This document shows, in pieces, positions 34,045-41,735 of a stretch of DNA of 64,000 bases. Position 1 is the stretch's first letter. Every line of letters begins with the position of its first letter. Made by a program: the position numbers and the translations under genes. A model generated the notes under the pieces. That model saw only the letters and a list, made by a program, of their open reading frames with translations, did not search any database and was not told the DNA's origin. The DNA is from Frigoribacterium sp. ACAM 257 (GTDB lineage: Bacteria; Actinomycetota; Actinomycetes; Actinomycetales; Microbacteriaceae): assembly GCF_007954365.1 (NCBI RefSeq), contig NZ_VOLO01000001.1, forward strand, positions 1,240,001-1,304,000. The letters run 5' to 3'.

Positions 34045-36183
34045 ATGACGACGAGCAGCACGGCCAGCACCGCCACCGACATCGACGCCGAGGCGCTCGA
34101 GCTGCTTCGGGCCCTGACGGGTCGTGACGACGCCGTGTTCCACGACGGCCAGCTCGAGGCGATCCGCGCCCTCGTCGCCGACCGCCGACGCGCGCTCGTC
34201 GTGCAGCGCACGGGCTGGGGCAAGTCGGCCGTGTACTTCATCGCGACGCTGCTGCTCCGACGTCGGGGCGGCGGCCCGACCCTGCTGGTCTCCCCGCTCC
34301 TCGCCCTGATGCGCGACCAGGTGGCCGCGGCGAGTCGTGCCGGCGTGCGCGCGGTCGCGGTCAACTCCGCGAACGCGCACGAGTGGTCCGACGTGCAGCA
34401 GGCCCTCGCCGCCGACGAGGTCGACGTGCTGCTGGTCTCGCCCGAGCGCCTCAACAACCCGCGGTTCCGTGACGAGCAGCTGCCCGTGCTGGTGGCCCGC
34501 CTCGGCATGCTCGTCGTCGACGAGGCGCACTGCATCAGCGACTGGGGCCATGACTTCCGGCCCGACTACCGGCGGCTCGCCGACCTCATCCGCACCCTCC
34601 CGACGACGGTGCCCGTGTTGGCCACGACGGCGACCGCGAACGAGCGGGTCGTCGCCGACGTCGAGGAGCAGCTGACGGCGGGGCCGGACGACCAGGTGCT
34701 GACGATCCGCGGCTCGCTGGCCCGCGCCTCCCTGCGGCTCGGCGTCCTGACGCTGCCGAACTCGCGCGACCGGCTCGGCTGGCTGCTCAGCCACCTCGAC
34801 GACCTGCCGGGCAGCGGCATCATCTACACGCTCACCGTCTCGGCGGCCGACGACACGGCCCGGCTGCTCCGCGAGGCCGGGCACGCGGTGCGCTCGTACT
34901 CTGGCCGCACCGACAACGAAGAGAGGGAGGCGCTCGAGGGCCAGCTCAAGCGCAACGAGCTCAAGGCCCTCGTCGCCACCAGCGCCCTCGGCATGGGCTT
35001 CGACAAGCCCGACCTCGGCTTCGTCGTGCACCTCGGGGCGCCGTCGTCGCCGGTCGCCTACTACCAGCAGATCGGCCGTGCGGGGCGCGCGACCGACAAC
35101 GCCGACGTCCTGCTGCTGCCCGGCACGGAGGACGCCGAGATCTGGCAGTACTTCGCCACCGCCTCCATGCCGTCCGAGGCGCGGGCCTCGGCCGTCCTGG
35201 CCGAGCTCGGCGAGACGCCCCTGTCGACGCCTGCCCTCGAGGCCCGGGTCGACGTCAAGCGCTCGCCGCTCGAGCTGATGCTCAAGGTGCTCGACGTCGA
35301 CGGCGCGGTGTCGCGGGTGCAGGGCGGCTGGGTCAGCACGGGTCGGCCCTGGGTCTACGACGCCGAGCGCTACGGGCGCATCGGCGAGGCGCGGGTCGCC
35401 GAGCAGCAGTCGATGATCGCCTACGAGCGCGCGACGACCTGCCGCATGCAGATGCTCCAGCTCGACCTCGACGACCCCGCGGCCGCGCCCTGCGGCCGGT
35501 GCGACGTCTGCGCCGGCGCCTGGTACCCGAGCGAGATCGGCGGCGAGGCCGCCGCGTCGGCCTCGACCTCGCTCGACCGGGTCGGCGTCGAGATCGAGCC
35601 GCGGGCCCAGTGGCCCACGGGCGCCGACCGGGCCGGCGTGCCCGCCAAGGGCAAGATCGCCGAGGGCGAGCGCGTCGAGACCGGCCGTGCCCTGGCCCGG
35701 CTCACCGATCTCGGCTGGGGCACGACGCTGCGCCAGGTGTTCGCCGCGGGTGCCGACGACGCGCCCCTGACGAAGGCCCTGCTCGACGGGGTGGTGCGCG
35801 TGCTCAAGGAGTGGCCGTGGGCCGAGCGTCCCGTCGGCGTCGTGGCGATGCCGTCGGCGTCACGCCCCCAGCTCGTCGGCTCGCTCGCCGAGGCCATCAG
35901 CACCGTGGGGCGCCTTCCCCTGCTCGGGTCGCTGACGCCGACGCGCCCCTCGGCGGGCCGGGGCAGCGGAGGAGGCGGCAACAGCGTCTACCGACTCGCC
36001 GACGTCTGGCAGGCGGTCGAGGTCGGCCCCGAGCTGGCGGCCGCGCTGGCGCAGGTCTCCGGGCCCGTGTTGCTGGTCGACGACCTGGTCGACAGCCGCT
36101 GGACGATGACGATCGCCGGGCGCGAGCTGCGCCGGGCGGGGGCGTCGGCCGTGCTGCCGTTCTCGCTGGGCGTCGTGGGCTGA
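34045..36183 (+). CDS. recQ: RecQ-family DNA helicase fused to a phosphoribosyltransferase domain
   Basis: 712 residues. Residues 30-350 are a RecQ-type superfamily 2 helicase: Walker A VQRTGWGKS (53-61), DEAH (159-162) followed by CISDWGHDFRP, and motif VI QQIGRAGR. Two Cys pairs near 480 (PCGRCDVCAGAW) form the zinc-binding part. The last 170 residues replace the usual HRDC domain by a type I phosphoribosyltransferase fold, with the PRPP-binding motif VLLVDDLVDSRWT at 675-687. Such fusions are known in actinobacteria, but the substrate of the second domain is not established. It should unwind branched DNA in repair. The ATG is 6 bases after CAGCAT. Confidence 0.88.
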   Translation: MTTSSTASTATDIDAEALELLRALTGRDDAVFHDGQLEAIRALVADRRRALVVQRTGWGKSAVYFIATLLLRRRGGGPTLLVSPLLALMRDQVAAASRAGVRAVAVNSANAHEWSDVQQALAADEVDVLLVSPERLNNPRFRDEQLPVLVARLGMLVVDEAHCISDWGHDFRPDYRRLADLIRTLPTTVPVLATTATANERVVADVEEQLTAGPDDQVLTIRGSLARASLRLGVLTLPNSRDRLGWLLSHLDDLPGSGIIYTLTVSAADDTARLLREAGHAVRSYSGRTDNEEREALEGQLKRNELKALVATSALGMGFDKPDLGFVVHLGAPSSPVAYYQQIGRAGRATDNADVLLLPGTEDAEIWQYFATASMPSEARASAVLAELGETPLSTPALEARVDVKRSPLELMLKVLDVDGAVSRVQGGWVSTGRPWVYDAERYGRIGEARVAEQQSMIAYERATTCRMQMLQLDLDDPAAAPCGRCDVCAGAWYPSEIGGEAAASASTSLDRVGVEIEPRAQWPTGADRAGVPAKGKIAEGERVETGRALARLTDLGWGTTLRQVFAAGADDAPLTKALLDGVVRVLKEWPWAERPVGVVAMPSASRPQLVGSLAEAISTVGRLPLLGSLTPTRPSAGRGSGGGGNSVYRLADVWQAVEVGPELAAALAQVSGPVLLVDDLVDSRWTMTIAGRELRRAGASAVLPFSLGVVG

Positions 36184-36203
36184 GCCTCTTCGGCTGCGTG
36201 CCG

Positions 36204-36217
36204 CCGCCAGCTGGCGG
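36204..36217. terminator. Perfect 14-bp palindrome between convergent genes
   Basis: CCGCCAGCTGGCGG lies in the 37-base gap between the ends of the recQ and molybdopterin oxidoreductase genes. As RNA it gives a short GC stem without loop or U run, so termination is only a possibility. Confidence 0.3.
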
Positions 36218-36220
36218 GGC

Positions 36221-37840
36221 TCAGCGCACCGACACCGCGTGCTCGTCCCAGCCCTCCGCGCCGTTGGGCGCCGGCGGCAGTTCCGTCTCCGACTGCACCG
36301 TCCCGTCGGCGCTCGTCGCGCGGACGCGCAGCGTGTGGCCGCCCGACGACGCCGACCACCGGTAGACCCACTGCACCCAGGTGTCGGGCGAGATCGACTC
36401 GGCCAGCTCGGCCTCGTCCCACGCGCCTCCGTCGACCTGCACCTCGACGCGCGAGACGCCGGTGTGCGGGTGCCAGGCGACCCCGGCGACGGCGACCGTG
36501 CCGGCGTCCACGGTCGTGCCGGCGGCGGGCACGTCGATGCGCGACTCGAGCTTCACCGGGCCGAGGGCGTCCCAGCCGCGAGGGGTCCAGTAGCCCTCGG
36601 CGTCGGCGAAGCGCGACACCTCGAGCTCGGTCACCCACTTGGTCGCCGAGACGTAGCCGAAGAGGCCGGGCACGACGAGCCGGGCGGGGAACCCGTGCTC
36701 CTGGGGCAAGGGCTCGCCGTTCATGCCGATCGCGAGCAGCGCCTCCGTGTCGTCGTCCTGCAGCACCTCGAGCGGCGTGCCCGCGGTGAAGCCGTCGATG
36801 CTGCGCGACAGCACCATGTCGGCTCCGGCCTGAGGCCGCGCCCGTGCCAACAGCTCGCGGAGCGGGTAGCCCAGCCAGAGCGCGGTTCCGATCAGAGTGC
36901 CGCCGACCTCGTTCGAGACGCAGCTGAGAGTGGCGGTGTGCTCGACGAGCGGCAGGGCGAGCACGTCCTCGAACGTGAGCACCACCTCCTCGTCGACCAG
37001 GCCGTGGATGCGCAGCGACCAGTCCGCCGGGTCGATGCCGGGCACCCGCAGGGCGGTGTCGATCCGGTAGAACTCGTCGTTCGGCGTGATGTACGAGGTG
37101 AGGCCGTCGACGTCGAGGGAGGCGCCCGCGGGCACCGCCTCCTCGGCGGTCGCCGCGGCGGGCAGGCGCAGGGCCGCGCGCAGCTGCGTCACGTTCGCCC
37201 GCGTCGCGTTCCAGGCCCGGGCGCCGGTGCCGACGACGACCGAGGCGACGCCGGCGATCCCCGCCACGAGCACGAAGCTGCGGCGCTCGAGGTCGGGACC
37301 GCGCAGGGGCGGCGTGTGCGCCGACGTCTCGGACCAGCCGGTGCGGGTCGTCGCCCGCCAGCGCGAGAGCCGCCTGACGAGCGTCGTGAGCAGCAGCAGG
37401 GCGACGAGCGTGCCGACGGCCGTGGGCACCCCGTTGATGCTCGACGAGTCGGCGCGGGTCAGCACGGCGATCATCGCGAGCACGCCCCCGAGCCCGAAGA
37501 CGACCTTGCCTGCCGGGGGTCGACGGAGCTCGGCGATGCCCGCGCCCGCGGTGATCACGGCCAGCAGCACGCCCATCAGGGTGAACAAGGCGATCTTGTC
37601 GCCGGTGCCGAAGAGGGCGACCATCGTGTCCTTGGCGACGGGAGGCGCCAGGTCGATCACCGCGGAGCCGACCGCGTAGAGCGGGCTGCCGCCGGGGCCG
37701 GTGACCACGGCGGCGAGCTCGGCCGAGGCGAGGAACGCCGCGGCCGACACGACGCCTGAGACCGCAGCCCAGCCCGAGGAGGTGCGGGTCGCCATGCCCT
37801 CGCGGGTCGCTGCGGCGGGTGACTCGAGGCGCACGGACAT
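36221..37840 (-). CDS. Membrane-bound molybdopterin-dependent oxidoreductase (sulfite oxidase family)
   Basis: 539 residues. About 170 N-terminal residues hold four to five membrane helices, then another helix (about 185-205) leads into an extracellular catalytic part of the sulfite oxidase/YedY family. The cysteine that would bind molybdenum is in TATLSCVSNEVGG (about residue 307), and the pterin-contacting GFPARLVVPGLFGYVSATKW is near 385. A C-terminal Mo-co dimerisation domain (about 430-530) follows. The electron acceptor and substrate are unknown; sulfite or a sulfoxide are options. The ATG is 6 bases after TAGCCT. Confidence 0.87.
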   Translation of the reverse strand: MSVRLESPAAATREGMATRTSSGWAAVSGVVSAAAFLASAELAAVVTGPGGSPLYAVGSAVIDLAPPVAKDTMVALFGTGDKIALFTLMGVLLAVITAGAGIAELRRPPAGKVVFGLGGVLAMIAVLTRADSSSINGVPTAVGTLVALLLLTTLVRRLSRWRATTRTGWSETSAHTPPLRGPDLERRSFVLVAGIAGVASVVVGTGARAWNATRANVTQLRAALRLPAAATAEEAVPAGASLDVDGLTSYITPNDEFYRIDTALRVPGIDPADWSLRIHGLVDEEVVLTFEDVLALPLVEHTATLSCVSNEVGGTLIGTALWLGYPLRELLARARPQAGADMVLSRSIDGFTAGTPLEVLQDDDTEALLAIGMNGEPLPQEHGFPARLVVPGLFGYVSATKWVTELEVSRFADAEGYWTPRGWDALGPVKLESRIDVPAAGTTVDAGTVAVAGVAWHPHTGVSRVEVQVDGGAWDEAELAESISPDTWVQWVYRWSASSGGHTLRVRATSADGTVQSETELPPAPNGAEGWDEHAVSVR

Positions 37841-37846
37841 GCGGTC

Positions 37847-37852
37847 AGGCTA
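37847..37852 (-). promoter_or_regulatory. -10 box TAGCCT for a leaderless start at 37840
   Basis: TAGCCT ends 6 bases before the ATG of the molybdopterin oxidoreductase gene on the minus strand. Confidence 0.6.
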
Positions 37853-37895
37853 AGCGGCGCCGCTCGGGATCCGCTGGGGCCGGGCCCGGTCGCCA

Positions 37896-37975
37896 GGCCC
37901 CGGGCGCCGGGCCTCGGTCGACCGGCCCGGGCGCCGGGTCTCGGTCGACCGGCCCGGGCGCCGGGCCTCGGTCAG
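37896..37975. repeat. 27-bp GC-rich tandem repeat, three units
   Basis: Three units of about 27 bp containing GGGCGCCGGG and CTCGGTCGACC fill the spacer. The last unit runs into the stop codon of the small gene at 37972. Confidence 0.85.
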
Positions 37976-38256
37976 TCCTCGTCGTCGACGAGGCTCTCCA
38001 TCAGCTCGGTGATGAACGCGACGGACGACTCGGACCCGGCGACCGGCTCGACGTCGTCGTCCGCGTCGACGACGAGCAACGGGATGCCCGGGCCGATCAC
38101 GAGCTGCGCCATGTGGGCCACGCCGCCGAGACGAGCCGCGACCGGGACGCGGAAAGTGCGGTCGTCGTCGCTGAACTCCATGGCGGCGGCGAGCAGGACC
38201 TCGGCCAGCTCGTCGGTCACGATCAGTTCCTGGCCTGCGTAGAACAGCGTCTTCAT
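37972..38256 (-). CDS. Small conserved hypothetical protein, 94 aa
   Basis: A 94-residue soluble acidic protein starting MKTLFYAGQELIVTDELAEVLL, with a middle beta-rich part (RTFRVPVAARLGGVAHMAQLVIGPGIPLLVV) and an acidic C-terminus. I do not recognise the family. The start is supported by TAGGGT 7 bases upstream; the open frame continues much further but without coding signs. The reading of the stop falls in a tandem repeat, so the last residues may vary between strains. Confidence 0.6.
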   Translation of the reverse strand: MKTLFYAGQELIVTDELAEVLLAAAMEFSDDDRTFRVPVAARLGGVAHMAQLVIGPGIPLLVVDADDDVEPVAGSESSVAFITELMESLVDDED

Positions 38257-38263
38257 GCCTGCC

Positions 38264-38269
38264 ACCCTA
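38264..38269 (-). promoter_or_regulatory. -10 box TAGGGT for a leaderless start at 38256
   Basis: TAGGGT ends 7 bases before the ATG on the minus strand. Confidence 0.55.
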
Positions 38270-38297
38270 CGGGCGCGCCGTTGCGCACCCCGCGCAC

Positions 38298-38309
38298 CCC
38301 GCGCCTCCT
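38298..38309 (+). repeat. Repeated 12-mer CCCGCGCCTCCT, copy 5
   Basis: Exact intergenic copy, 42 bases upstream of the small gene at 38256, in a C-rich stretch. Confidence 0.85.
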
Positions 38310-38373
38310 GCGGGCTGCCCGACTCGCGTGCCCCTGCCTCCTGCGCCCGGTCCCACCCCGCGCCCCCGTCACT

Positions 38374-38427
38374 ACCCGAAAGCGACGAACCTCCGCGGAA
38401 CATCACGTCGCTTCGTCGCTTCCGCGT
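38374..38427. repeat. 54-bp palindrome, copy E1
   Basis: Begins ACCCGAAAGCGAC and ends with CACGTCGCTTCGTCGCTTCCGCGT-type sequence; arms pair imperfectly. Length and order agree with E2 and E3 near 54.5 kb; by eye about four fifths of the bases match E2. Confidence 0.8.
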
Positions 38428-38441
38428 CGTTTTCACGCCAT

Positions 38442-38452
38442 ACCCGCCCTCG
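38442..38452. repeat. Single unit of the 70-bp palindrome family
   Basis: ACCCGCCCTCG, one inverse unit, 14 bases behind palindrome E1. It may be a remnant of a full element. Confidence 0.6.
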
Positions 38453-38502
38453 ACCAGCTGGCGGCAGCCTGCAGGAGGCGGCGGCACGGCTCGCGCGTGC
38501 CG

Positions 38503-38508
38503 TAGCCT
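38503..38508 (+). promoter_or_regulatory. -10 box TAGCCT for a leaderless start at 38516
   Basis: TAGCCT ends 7 bases before the ATG. Confidence 0.6.
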
Positions 38509-38515
38509 CGGGCGC

Positions 38516-38872
38516 ATGGCCCAGAAGCGAGCACCCCAGGTCGAGACCGGCGACGCGGACGTGACCCGCGCCTCCTTGGAGCTGTCGCTGCCGGTGTCGC
38601 TGCTGCCCGGCGTCGTGCGCCGCGCCGTGCAGTCGACGCCCGCGTTCTCGTTCACGTCTGCCGACGAGCAGGGCGCGCGGCTCATCCGCCGCTCGGCGAC
38701 GGCGAGCGACGCGGACACGGTCCACCTCGTCTTCGAGGAGGCGGGTGCCGGCAGCCGCGTCTCGGGCGAGGTGCACGCGCCGGCCGGCACGATCGGCGTC
38801 AGCGTCAAGAAGCGCGACGCGGACACGATCGCCCTCTTCGACGCGATCGCGTCGGCTGCCGGCCCCTTCTAG
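38516..38872 (+). CDS. Small hypothetical protein, 118 aa
   Basis: 118 residues, soluble, not recognised. It has a hydrophobic patch LELSLPVSLLPGVVRRAVQ (about 21-39) and alternating strands later (RLIRRSATASD, TVHLVFEEAG, GTIGVSVKKRD), a pattern that could be a small beta sheet with one helix. The ATG is placed 7 bases after TAGCCT; there is no ribosome site. Codons 16-20 contain an exact 13-mer copy of the repeated motif (38564-38576), in a variable region near the start. Confidence 0.55.
   Translation: MAQKRAPQVETGDADVTRASLELSLPVSLLPGVVRRAVQSTPAFSFTSADEQGARLIRRSATASDADTVHLVFEEAGAGSRVSGEVHAPAGTIGVSVKKRDADTIALFDAIASAAGPF
38565..38576 (+). repeat. Repeated 12-mer CCCGCGCCTCCT, copy 6
   Basis: Exact copy (13-mer complete) near the start of the 118-residue protein gene, reading Thr-Arg-Ala-Ser. 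Confidence 0.85.
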
Positions 38873-38911
38873 CCTCCGCCCTCCGGCCACCCACGCGGGC
38901 GCCCCCTCCTC

Positions 38912-39004
38912 ATTCAGGAACTTCGGTCCTGAGTCGCGCGGCGGGGGGAGCGCAAGTCCTGAGTCGTGCACGGAACAGGAGCCGCGCGGGCAGAGTTCCT
39001 GAAT
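38912..39004. repeat. 93-bp inverted repeat with TCAGGA units
   Basis: The ends ATTCAGGAACT and AGTTCCTGAAT are perfect inverses. Inside are two more units, TCCTGAGTCG at 38928 and again at 38957, plus further matching GC-rich pieces (GCGCGGC against GCCGCGC). Like the 70-bp family it has four units, but only this copy was seen. Confidence 0.75.
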
Positions 39005-39050
39005 GCTGCCCGGTGGCGGCACCACCGTGCGCCGGTCGCGGGTCTGCCTC

Positions 39051-39120
39051 GTGCCGACGCTGCCGACGCTGCCGATGCTGCCGATGCTGCCGATGCTGCC
39101 GACGCTGCCGACGCTGCCGG
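39051..39120. repeat. Nine-base tandem repeat GCTGCCGAY
   Basis: Seven to eight units of GCTGCCGAC or GCTGCCGAT in the spacer. It is open in some frames but no gene is supported. Confidence 0.9.
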
Positions 39121-39178
39121 TCAAGACGGTGCAGAGCGCCATCGGCTGACCCGCCCCGTCCTCGCGACCCATACCCGA

Positions 39179-39207
39179 ACGGCCGGCCCCCAGGAGGAGC
39201 CGGCCGT
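39179..39207 (-). terminator. Terminator hairpin of the GH65 operon
   Basis: ACGGCCGGC (39179-39187) and GCCGGCCGT (39199-39207) form a perfect 9-base stem with an 11-base loop, 20 bases behind the GH65 stop codon. There is no U run, which is common for actinobacterial terminators. Confidence 0.6.
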
Positions 39208-39227
39208 GTCGTCGAGGACGCTGACGG

Positions 39228-41735
39228 CTAGGCCGAAGCCTCGTCTTCGTCGTGCCGGTCGATGCTGATCGTCGGGATGGACGCGGTGATGACCGATCCG
39301 TCGGCCCGGACCAGCCCGCGGAGGTCGCTCGTCGTCGGGACCTTCGTCGTGATGCGCGGCCCCTGGTCGTCGAGTGCGACGCGCACCGGCCGGTCCGTCG
39401 GCACCTCGACGCTCTCGCCCCGCACGCTGACCGTGAGGCCGTCGCCGTCCTCGATCGTGAAGACGATCTCGTCGAGGGCCAGGTCGACGCGGAGCCGGCT
39501 GCCCTTGACGGTGAGCCGGAACGTGAGCTCCTCCCAGTCGGCGGGCAGGCGCGGGTCGAAGCTGACGCCGCCGAGGTAGTCGCGCATGCCGCCGTAGCCG
39601 TTGACCAGCGCGCTCCAGATGCCGCCGGCCGACGCGACGTGCACGCCGTCGGCGGTGTTGCGGTGCAGATCGGCGAGGTCGACGTAGAGCGACGACAGGA
39701 AGTACTGCATCGACAGCTGGTGGTGGCCCACCTCGGCCGCGATGATCGACTGCACGACGCCCGACAGGGTCGAGTCGCCCGTCGTGAGGGCGTCGTAGTA
39801 CTCGAAGTCGCGCAGCTTCTGCTCGGCCGTGAACTCGTCGCCCTGGAGGAACAGCGCCAGCACGACGTCGGCCTGCTTGAGCACCTGGAACCGGTAGATG
39901 ACCAGGGGGTGGTAGTGCAGCAGCAGCGGGCGCTTGTTGGCAGGGGTGGCGTCGAGGTCCCACAGCTCCTTGTCGAGGAACTGCGCGTCCTGAGGGTGGA
40001 TGCCGCGGTGCTCGTCGTAGGGGATCTCCATGGCCTCGGCCGCGAGGCGCCAGCCGGTGACCTCCTCCTCGCCGAGCCCCAGGCGCGTGACCATCCGTTC
40101 GTACGCGACCGGCGACTCCTCGGCGAGCTTCGCGACGTACCGCACGGCGGCGCGGAGGTTCGCCCGCGCCATGACGTTCGTGTACAGGTTGTCGTCGACG
40201 ACGGTCGTGTACTCGTCGGGGCCCGTGACGCCGTCGATGTGGAACCGCTGGTCGCCGTTCGAGCGCCAGAAGCCGAGGTCGGCCCAGAGCCGGGCGGTCT
40301 CGACGAGGATGTCGACGCCGCCGCGCTCCATGAAGTCGAGGTCGCCGGTGGCCTGCACGTACTGGCTGAGCGCATGGCTGATGTCGGCGTCGATGTGGTA
40401 CTGCGCCGTGCCCGCCGCGTAGTAGGCGGACGACTCGAGGCCGTTGATGGTGCGCCACGGGAAGAGCGCGCCGCGCTGGTTCAGCTCGACGGCGCGGTCA
40501 CGGGCCGCGTCGAGCATGCCGAGGCGGAAGCGCAGGGCGTTCCGCGCGACGTTCGGAGCCGTGTAGGTGAGGAAAGGGAGCACGTAGATCTCGGTGTCCC
40601 AGAAGTAGTGGCCGCCGTAGCCGGACCCGGTGACGCCCTTCGCGGCGATGCCCTGGCCGTCGGTGCGGGCCGTGGCCTGGGCCAGCTGGAAGAGGTTCCA
40701 GCGGACGGCCTGCTGGATCTCCGGCTGGCCGCCCACGACGACGTCGGTGCGGGCCCAGTAGTCGTCGAGCCAGGTCCGCTGCTTGTCGAACATGGCCTGC
40801 GGCGGCTCCTCCGCGGCGCGGTCGAGGGTCCGGTCGCAGCGGTCGGCGAGCTCGCGCGGGGGCACGCCGCGGCTCGTGTGGTATGTCACCGTCTTGGTCA
40901 TCCGCACGGACACGCCCGCCTTGGCGCGCACCCGGTACACGTGCTTCGACAGGTCGTCGTCGATGGACGACGACTCGTCCCACTCGTTCTCGGTCTCCAT
41001 CACGTGGTCGGCGCCGACCGCGATGGTCATGCCCGAGTTGGTCGTGCGGTACCCGAGCACGGCGCGGGCGCCGCCGTTGCGGGCCAGCACCGGCTGCAGC
41101 ACCCTGTCCTCGAAGGCCTCGGCGCGGCGCGGGTCGAAGGCGTCGGCCGCCGCGCGCATGCCGGCGTGGTACTCGTCGCCCATGTCCTGCCGGTTCAGGA
41201 TCTGGCTCGAGATGAGCAGCGACGCGTCGGCGTCGAGCACGGTGACCTCGTACTCGATGATCGCCAGGTGGCGGTCCTCGAGGCTGACGAGGCGACGGCT
41301 CGTGACGAGCACGCGCTTGCCCGAGGGGGTCCGCCACTCGACCTCGCGGCTGAGCACGCCGTCCTGGAAGTCCAGCCGCCGGCAGTGCCGCAGGATGTCG
41401 GCCTCGAAGAGCACGAACGGCTCGTCGTCGACGTAGAGCCGGATCACCTTGGCGTCGGGCACGTTGACGATCGTCTGGCCGACTCGGGCGAACCCGAACG
41501 CCTCTTCCGCGTGACGGATCGGCCACGTCTCGTGGAACCCGTTCACGTAGGTGCCGAACGAGTGGCCGCCGCGGCCCTCGTCGGGGTTGCCGCGGAGGCC
41601 CAGGTAGCCGTTGCCGAGGGCGAAGATCGTCTCGGTGACGCCCTCGTCGCCCTGGCTGTACTCGTCCTCGACGAGGGCCCACTCGTCGACGGGGAACCGG
41701 CTGCGATCGAGCGGGTCGGAGGTGATGTGGTTCAC
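39228..41735 (-). CDS. Glycoside hydrolase family 65 disaccharide phosphorylase
   Basis: 835 residues, normal for GH65. The family splits alpha-linked glucose disaccharides (maltose, trehalose, kojibiose or nigerose) with phosphate to beta-glucose 1-phosphate and glucose. The N-terminal beta-sandwich (1-310) begins with FALGNGYLGLRGNPDEG; the catalytic (alpha/alpha)6 barrel contains the acid Glu508 in HIDGVTGPDEYT and the phosphate-binding KQADV (620-624). It starts with GTG and shares GTGA with the upstream beta-phosphoglucomutase gene, which converts its product. The disaccharide cannot be fixed from motifs. A hairpin follows the stop codon. Confidence 0.9.
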   Translation of the reverse strand: MNHITSDPLDRSRFPVDEWALVEDEYSQGDEGVTETIFALGNGYLGLRGNPDEGRGGHSFGTYVNGFHETWPIRHAEEAFGFARVGQTIVNVPDAKVIRLYVDDEPFVLFEADILRHCRRLDFQDGVLSREVEWRTPSGKRVLVTSRRLVSLEDRHLAIIEYEVTVLDADASLLISSQILNRQDMGDEYHAGMRAAADAFDPRRAEAFEDRVLQPVLARNGGARAVLGYRTTNSGMTIAVGADHVMETENEWDESSSIDDDLSKHVYRVRAKAGVSVRMTKTVTYHTSRGVPPRELADRCDRTLDRAAEEPPQAMFDKQRTWLDDYWARTDVVVGGQPEIQQAVRWNLFQLAQATARTDGQGIAAKGVTGSGYGGHYFWDTEIYVLPFLTYTAPNVARNALRFRLGMLDAARDRAVELNQRGALFPWRTINGLESSAYYAAGTAQYHIDADISHALSQYVQATGDLDFMERGGVDILVETARLWADLGFWRSNGDQRFHIDGVTGPDEYTTVVDDNLYTNVMARANLRAAVRYVAKLAEESPVAYERMVTRLGLGEEEVTGWRLAAEAMEIPYDEHRGIHPQDAQFLDKELWDLDATPANKRPLLLHYHPLVIYRFQVLKQADVVLALFLQGDEFTAEQKLRDFEYYDALTTGDSTLSGVVQSIIAAEVGHHQLSMQYFLSSLYVDLADLHRNTADGVHVASAGGIWSALVNGYGGMRDYLGGVSFDPRLPADWEELTFRLTVKGSRLRVDLALDEIVFTIEDGDGLTVSVRGESVEVPTDRPVRVALDDQGPRITTKVPTTSDLRGLVRADGSVITASIPTISIDRHDEDEASA

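Larger units (their letters stand above)
38873..39227. other. Gene-free spacer with two repeats and a terminator
   Basis: About 355 bases without a gene. It contains the TCAGGA palindrome cluster (38912-39004), a nine-base tandem repeat (39051-39120) and a terminator hairpin (39179-39207) of the minus-strand GH65 gene. Confidence 0.7.

Noticed and set aside
39051-39120. Nine-base repeat read as a coding sequence (Ala-Asp-Ala repeats)
   Set aside because: A frame is open through it, but there is no start signal, no conserved flank, and the repeat alone explains the open frame.
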